Origin: Nitrospina sp.
GTDB taxonomy: Bacteria > Nitrospinota > Nitrospinia > Nitrospinales > Nitrospinaceae
Assembly (NCBI GenBank): GCA_004357435.1
Contig: SMVS01000031.1
Location: 1 to 7,146, forward strand
Direction: 5' to 3'
DNA: 7,146 nucleotides
Of the stretch, positions 5,059 to 7,146 are shown in pieces. A program made the translations under genes and the position numbers. The notes beneath the pieces were generated by a model, which saw only the letters and a list, made by a program, of their open reading frames with translations, was not told where the DNA came from and searched no databases. The stretch's first letter is position 1. Each line of letters opens with the position of its first letter.

Positions 5059-5996
5059 ATCCCCTCTTTCAATTTAACAATCAATTCATGCACAAACAGA
5101 TCCAGGTACTGGGGCGACGCCGCTGACAGGTGAGGCTGGATCAACACGTTGGGCATTTGCCACAAGGCCGAAGTTGCCGGCAACGGCTCGGTGCCAAACA
5201 CATCCAGATAGGCTCCCCTGAGGCGGCCTTCCCGCAACGCGTAGACCAGGTCCTCCTCAGCGTAAGCATTGCCCCGGCCCACATTATATAGAAAGCAGTG
5301 GGATGGCAAAGACTGTAAATGCTCGCGGGTGAGGAGCCCCGCCGTTTCAGCCCCACCGGGCAGGACCAGGATGAGGTGATCGGTAGTCTTGAGGACGTCC
5401 GCCAGTTGATCCACTGCGACCACCCGGTCATTGGGGCCGAAAAAATTGGGCGGCTCCTCCTTGAGGATTCTTTTTATGCCGGTGATGCGGCACCCGAACG
5501 GTTTGAGAACCTGGGCGATGGTGCGGCCGATGCGGCCGAATCCCAGAATGGTCACCTGCGCCCCGTGCAGGGAAGTGATTTCCTCGGAAATTTCTCGCTG
5601 CGCCCACTTTTTCTTGGCCTGCATTTGCCGGGACAACTCAAACGCCTTGCAGAAATAGAGCAACGCCCCCAAAACACTCTCGGCCATCATCATGCCGTGG
5701 AACCTGCCGTGCAAAATATCCAACCCCTCCCGCGGCACGACCTCGATCCATTCCGTGCCCGCCGCCGGAGTGGCGATTAATTTCAGCCGGGGGGCGGAAT
5801 CCAGCCATTCTCGCTTGAAAAACCAGACCGCCACCGCCTCCGCCTCGGGGAGTTTTTCTTTGAATTCATTGGAGTTTTGGCAAACCTCCACCTGCAACTG
5901 GGGCAGGTGTTCACTAATTTGATCAACTTGGCGGGATTGGAAGTTCCACACCCCAACATGAGGATGCGTCAAGTAAATCAACAGGTTCTTTAACAT
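5055..5996 (-). CDS. D-isomer specific 2-hydroxyacid dehydrogenase, NAD(P)-dependent
   Basis: A 313-residue protein of the D-2-hydroxyacid dehydrogenase family, which interconverts 2-oxoacids and D-2-hydroxyacids. The nucleotide-binding fold has ILGFGRIGRTIAQ with GxGxxG at 152-157. The catalytic residues are all present: R241 in NVGRG, E270 in DVFGTEPLP and H289 in QPHLSAASP. At the end of the second beta strand (GIKR, 173-176) basic residues replace the acidic residue usual in NAD-preferring members, which suggests NADP(H); this is inference. The substrate is unknown (glyoxylate or hydroxypyruvate reductase-like is plausible). ATG 5996 was chosen because the extended -10 at 6059-6051 would place the transcript start near 6044; the in-frame GTG at 6041 would then be almost leaderless and adds a proline-rich tail encoded by a C9 tract. 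Neither start has a well-spaced ribosome site. The gene overlaps the lipoprotein gene by four bases. Confidence 0.88.
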   Translation of the reverse strand: MLKNLLIYLTHPHVGVWNFQSRQVDQISEHLPQLQVEVCQNSNEFKEKLPEAEAVAVWFFKREWLDSAPRLKLIATPAAGTEWIEVVPREGLDILHGRFHGMMMAESVLGALLYFCKAFELSRQMQAKKKWAQREISEEITSLHGAQVTILGFGRIGRTIAQVLKPFGCRITGIKRILKEEPPNFFGPNDRVVAVDQLADVLKTTDHLILVLPGGAETAGLLTREHLQSLPSHCFLYNVGRGNAYAEEDLVYALREGRLRGAYLDVFGTEPLPATSALWQMPNVLIQPHLSAASPQYLDLFVHELIVKLKEGI

Positions 5997-6015
5997 TGAT
6001 TTTTGCCCGGTTAGT

Positions 6016-6024
6016 GGGGGGGGG
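6016..6024. repeat. G9 homopolymer (C9 on the coding strand) at the 5' end of the dehydrogenase gene
   Basis: Nine consecutive G lie 20 bases upstream of the preferred ATG (5996) and 15 bases downstream of the alternative GTG (6041). Tracts of this length can change length by slippage. From GTG it would encode three prolines and slippage would shift the frame; from ATG it is in the mRNA leader. Confidence 0.7.
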
Positions 6025-6050
6025 AGCACGTTTGTAGACACCCTTTGTCT

Positions 6051-6059
6051 TTTATATCA
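6051..6059 (-). promoter_or_regulatory. Probable extended -10 promoter of the dehydrogenase/lipoprotein pair
   Basis: On the minus strand the sequence is TGATATAAA, identical to the motif at 2092-2100. It has the TGn extension and TATAAA. No -35 resemblance is seen 17 bases upstream, as allowed for extended -10 promoters. Transcription would begin near 6044 and give a leader of about 48 bases containing the C9 tract before ATG 5996. Confidence 0.45.
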
Positions 6060-6118
6060 CATATCCTTTGCCGATATTTAGAGTCAAATTATTAACTCAC
6101 TGTAACAAAAGGAGTTTC

Positions 6119-6169
6119 ATGGGGAAAATTTTTGGCACGCATCTTGTAATGGTATCAATAGATTATTAA
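6119..6169 (+). CDS. Possible 16-residue leader peptide ahead of the HU-like gene
   Basis: ATG 6119 is preceded by AAAAGGAG (6107-6114) at a spacing of four bases, the best ribosome site in this spacer. The frame reads MGKIFGTHLVMVSIDY and stops at TAA 6167-6169, 20 bases before the HU-like start. It could be a leader ORF that couples or regulates translation. It conflicts with the sigma-54-like box at 6133-6148: if that promoter is used, the leader is not in the transcript. It may be chance; only the ribosome site supports it. Confidence 0.3.
   Translation: MGKIFGTHLVMVSIDY
6133..6148 (+). promoter_or_regulatory. Sigma-54-like promoter upstream of the HU-like gene
   Basis: TGGCACG (6133-6139), four bases, then TTGTA (6144-6148) matches the sigma-54 pattern TGGCACG-N4-TTGCW with one change in the -12 element (GC to GT). 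The GG and GT doublets are at the normal spacing. The start site would be near 6159, with a leader of about 31 bases. The same bases also read as a sigma-70 promoter, TTGGCA (6132-6137) with TATCAA (6153-6158) at a short 15-base spacing. Which one acts cannot be told from the sequence. Confidence 0.45.
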
Positions 6170-6189
6170 CCTGAACGAAAGACAGCATC

Positions 6190-6522
6190 ATGATACGCTC
6201 CGATCTCGCCAACAAATTAGCCAGCAAAATGAATGTTTCTTACCAGGAAGCGGACCAATATCTGCTGGCCTTCATCAACGGCATCATGACCAACCTGGGA
6301 AAAGAGAAGCGGGTTGTTATCCAGGGATTCGGTTCTTTCCAATTGAAAGAATACGAAGCACGCATCGGCAAAAAACCGGTCACGGGGGAAGAAATTTATA
6401 TTCCGGCCCGCAAGAAACCGGTATTCAAAGCCAGCAAGGAATTGAACCAGATCATCAACCGCAAACGCATTCAGCATCCGGTTTATATGGAAGCGGCGCC
6501 CGTCCACGTTTCCCATCCCTAA
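6190..6522 (+). CDS. HU/IHF-family DNA-binding protein with C-terminal extension
   Basis: A 110-residue protein of the bacterial HU/IHF fold, which binds as a dimer and bends DNA in the nucleoid. The N-terminal helices (MIRSDLANKLASKMNVSYQE) lead to VVIQGFGSF (43-50), the arm RIGKKPVTGEEIYIPARKKP (58-77) with the DNA-intercalating proline P63, and the closing FKASKELNQIIN (79-90). Canonical members end near residue 90; here about 20 more residues (RKR, then HPVYMEAAPVHVSHP) follow. The sequence does not decide between HU and IHF subunits; the R-x-G-x-x-P-x-T-G-E arm is shared. The ribosome site is weak (GAAAG about eight bases before ATG 6190), in contrast to the strong site of the upstream small ORF. 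It appears to be a single gene, followed by its own promoter-bearing spacer. Confidence 0.92.
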   Translation: MIRSDLANKLASKMNVSYQEADQYLLAFINGIMTNLGKEKRVVIQGFGSFQLKEYEARIGKKPVTGEEIYIPARKKPVFKASKELNQIINRKRIQHPVYMEAAPVHVSHP

Positions 6523-6549
6523 CCGGGTTTGGGCAGACACTGGACTGTA

Positions 6550-6558
6550 TGCTATACT
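6550..6558 (+). promoter_or_regulatory. Extended -10 promoter of the zinc-ribbon gene
   Basis: TGC followed by TATACT (five of six consensus bases) forms an extended -10. A poor -35 (TTGGGC, 6529-6534) lies 18 bases upstream. The transcript would start near 6565, giving a leader of about 68 bases that includes a G-rich run (6582-6588) before ATG 6633. Confidence 0.45.
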
Positions 6559-6632
6559 TCCAAAAGTGATTGATTACGATTTGGGGGGAGATCGTGAGGG
6601 CGTATTGCCCTCCCATCTTTCAGGAGTGCGGT

Positions 6633-6905
6633 ATGAGCGATCCCAACATTTGCGGCAAATGTGGCGCCAAAAGTGTTCTCAAGGGCGATATTGGCCTGCG
6701 CACCAGCAAAGATCTGGAATTGATCATGGTCGTACGCAAAGATCATGGTATCGAAAAAAAGGTGCTGCTCCAACCCCGGGTGTGCGCCAAATGTGGTTAC
6801 GTTGATTTGTTTGTGGAATCCCCGCAAAACCTTAAAATCACCTCAAGTGACAAGCCGATAAATCCCGACTTCAAACATCGGCCTCTTTTGGAATCCGATT
6901 TTTAA
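6633..6905 (+). CDS. Small four-cysteine zinc-ribbon protein, function unknown
   Basis: A 90-residue protein. Two CxxC knuckles, C7-GK-C10-G and C51-AK-C54-G, are separated by 40 residues that read as beta strands (LELIMVVRKD, KKVLLQPRV), the layout of a zinc ribbon with the treble CGKCG...CAKCGY pattern. The C-terminal 30 residues are polar and less ordered. No signal peptide or membrane segment is present, so it is probably cytoplasmic. ATG 6633 was chosen because AGGAG (6622-6626) precedes it by six bases; an in-frame TTG at 6570 has no ribosome site and would overlap the likely leader. The pattern is common in small nucleic-acid-associated or regulatory proteins, but no family is recognised and no function is claimed. 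It lies 110 bases after the HU-like gene and appears to be transcribed on its own. Confidence 0.82.
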   Translation: MSDPNICGKCGAKSVLKGDIGLRTSKDLELIMVVRKDHGIEKKVLLQPRVCAKCGYVDLFVESPQNLKITSSDKPINPDFKHRPLLESDF

Positions 6906-7103
6906 ACCGGCGTCCCATTCTTTCTCATTCAACTTTTTGCCAGTTTTCCCCCGCCCCGGCCCAATTTCTTTCCGCAGGTTCTCCATAACGTAATACAATG
7001 AACGAGGATGTGGACCCTCATTTTTTAATGAGACCCTCTGGGCCATGTGACAGCGATTAAATTTCAGGACACCGGATTTAGCTCCGTGTCTACAAGGTTC
7101 TTA
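6906..7103. other. Spacer before the last gene, with a small palindrome and possible promoter
   Basis: The first 75 bases are pyrimidine-rich without a gene. TACAAT (6994-6999) could be a -10 for the next gene, but no good -35 is seen. CTCATT (7017-7022) and AATGAG (7027-7032) form a perfect 6-base inverted repeat around TTTT, flanked by direct repeats of GACCCTC (7013-7019 and 7032-7038); this could be an operator or a weak hairpin. GACAC-C-GGA/TCC-GTGTC (7068-7090) is a further imperfect hairpin with one bulged base. Confidence 0.35.
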
Positions 7104-7146
7104 ATGGGAAAAATCACTAAAGGCCAGATCGAATACTTCCTGCTCA
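7104..7146 (+). CDS. 5' end of an unidentified gene, runs off the window
   Basis: ATG 7104 is preceded by AAGG (7094-7097) at six bases and the frame stays open to the end, reading MGKITKGQIEYFLL. An in-frame GTG at 7047 would add 19 residues (VTAIKFQDTGFSSVSTRFL), which also look protein-like, and the frame is open back to 7032; so the start is uncertain. Too little is present to name a family. Confidence 0.45.
   Translation, partial: MGKITKGQIEYFLL

Noticed and set aside
5319..5780. Plus-strand frame of 153 codons
   Set aside because: Antisense to the dehydrogenase, which has intact GxGxxG and catalytic residues.
6570..6632. N-terminal extension of the zinc-ribbon gene from TTG 6570
   Set aside because: No ribosome site at 6570, and the start would be almost at the predicted transcript start; ATG 6633 has AGGAG at ideal spacing.
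6843..7046. Minus-strand 67-codon frame (MAQRVSLKNEGPHPRS...)
   Set aside because: Overlaps the 3' end of the zinc-ribbon gene, has no ribosome site upstream of 7046, and shows no family signature.

Overview
This is ordinary bacterial chromosome: mostly housekeeping genes, closely packed, with moderately GC-rich coding regions and AT-rich spacers. The combination of tRNA-dependent amidotransferase genes gatC-gatA, a DUF4197-type lipoprotein, a TGATATAAA-type promoter motif and the palindromic repeat clusters suggests a Gram-negative, diderm bacterium of the deltaproteobacterial/Nitrospinota kind. That placement rests on family resemblance and is low confidence, because no rRNA or marker gene fixes it.

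Layout. Positions 1-366 hold the 3' end of RNase R. A 375-base spacer follows, whose first half (387-526) is a chain of small palindromes. A membrane-anchored GGDEF diguanylate cyclase (751-2019) comes next. A probable three-gene operon then runs from 2141 to 4126: a small, very lysine-rich protein, then gatC, then gatA. After gatA there is a second palindrome cluster (4132-4346). On the minus strand lies a translationally coupled pair: a D-2-hydroxyacid dehydrogenase (start about 5996) and a DUF4197 lipoprotein (ATGA overlap, ends 4339). A divergent regulatory region (6025-6189) separates this pair from an HU/IHF-family protein (6190-6522). It holds a minus-strand extended -10, a sigma-54-like box and a possible 16-codon leader. 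A four-cysteine zinc-ribbon protein (6633-6905) and the first codons of a further plus-strand gene (from 7104 or 7047) close the window.

How the parts relate. GatC and GatA are two of the three subunits that convert Glu-tRNA(Gln) or Asp-tRNA(Asn) to the amidated form; gatB is not in this window. RNase R, GatCA and the HU-like protein are core information-processing functions. The GGDEF protein makes c-di-GMP and probably senses a signal in the membrane. The dehydrogenase/lipoprotein pair has no obvious functional link beyond co-transcription.

I found no clear novel defence system, transposase, CRISPR array, tRNA or rRNA. The points most worth a second look are the paired, mutually inverted palindromic repeats present in two copies; the G9 homopolymer in front of the dehydrogenase; the sigma-54-like box and small leader ORF ahead of the HU-like gene; the conserved-looking lysine-rich protein ahead of gatC; and the GGDEF protein with a degenerate inhibitory site and a lysine-rich insertion.
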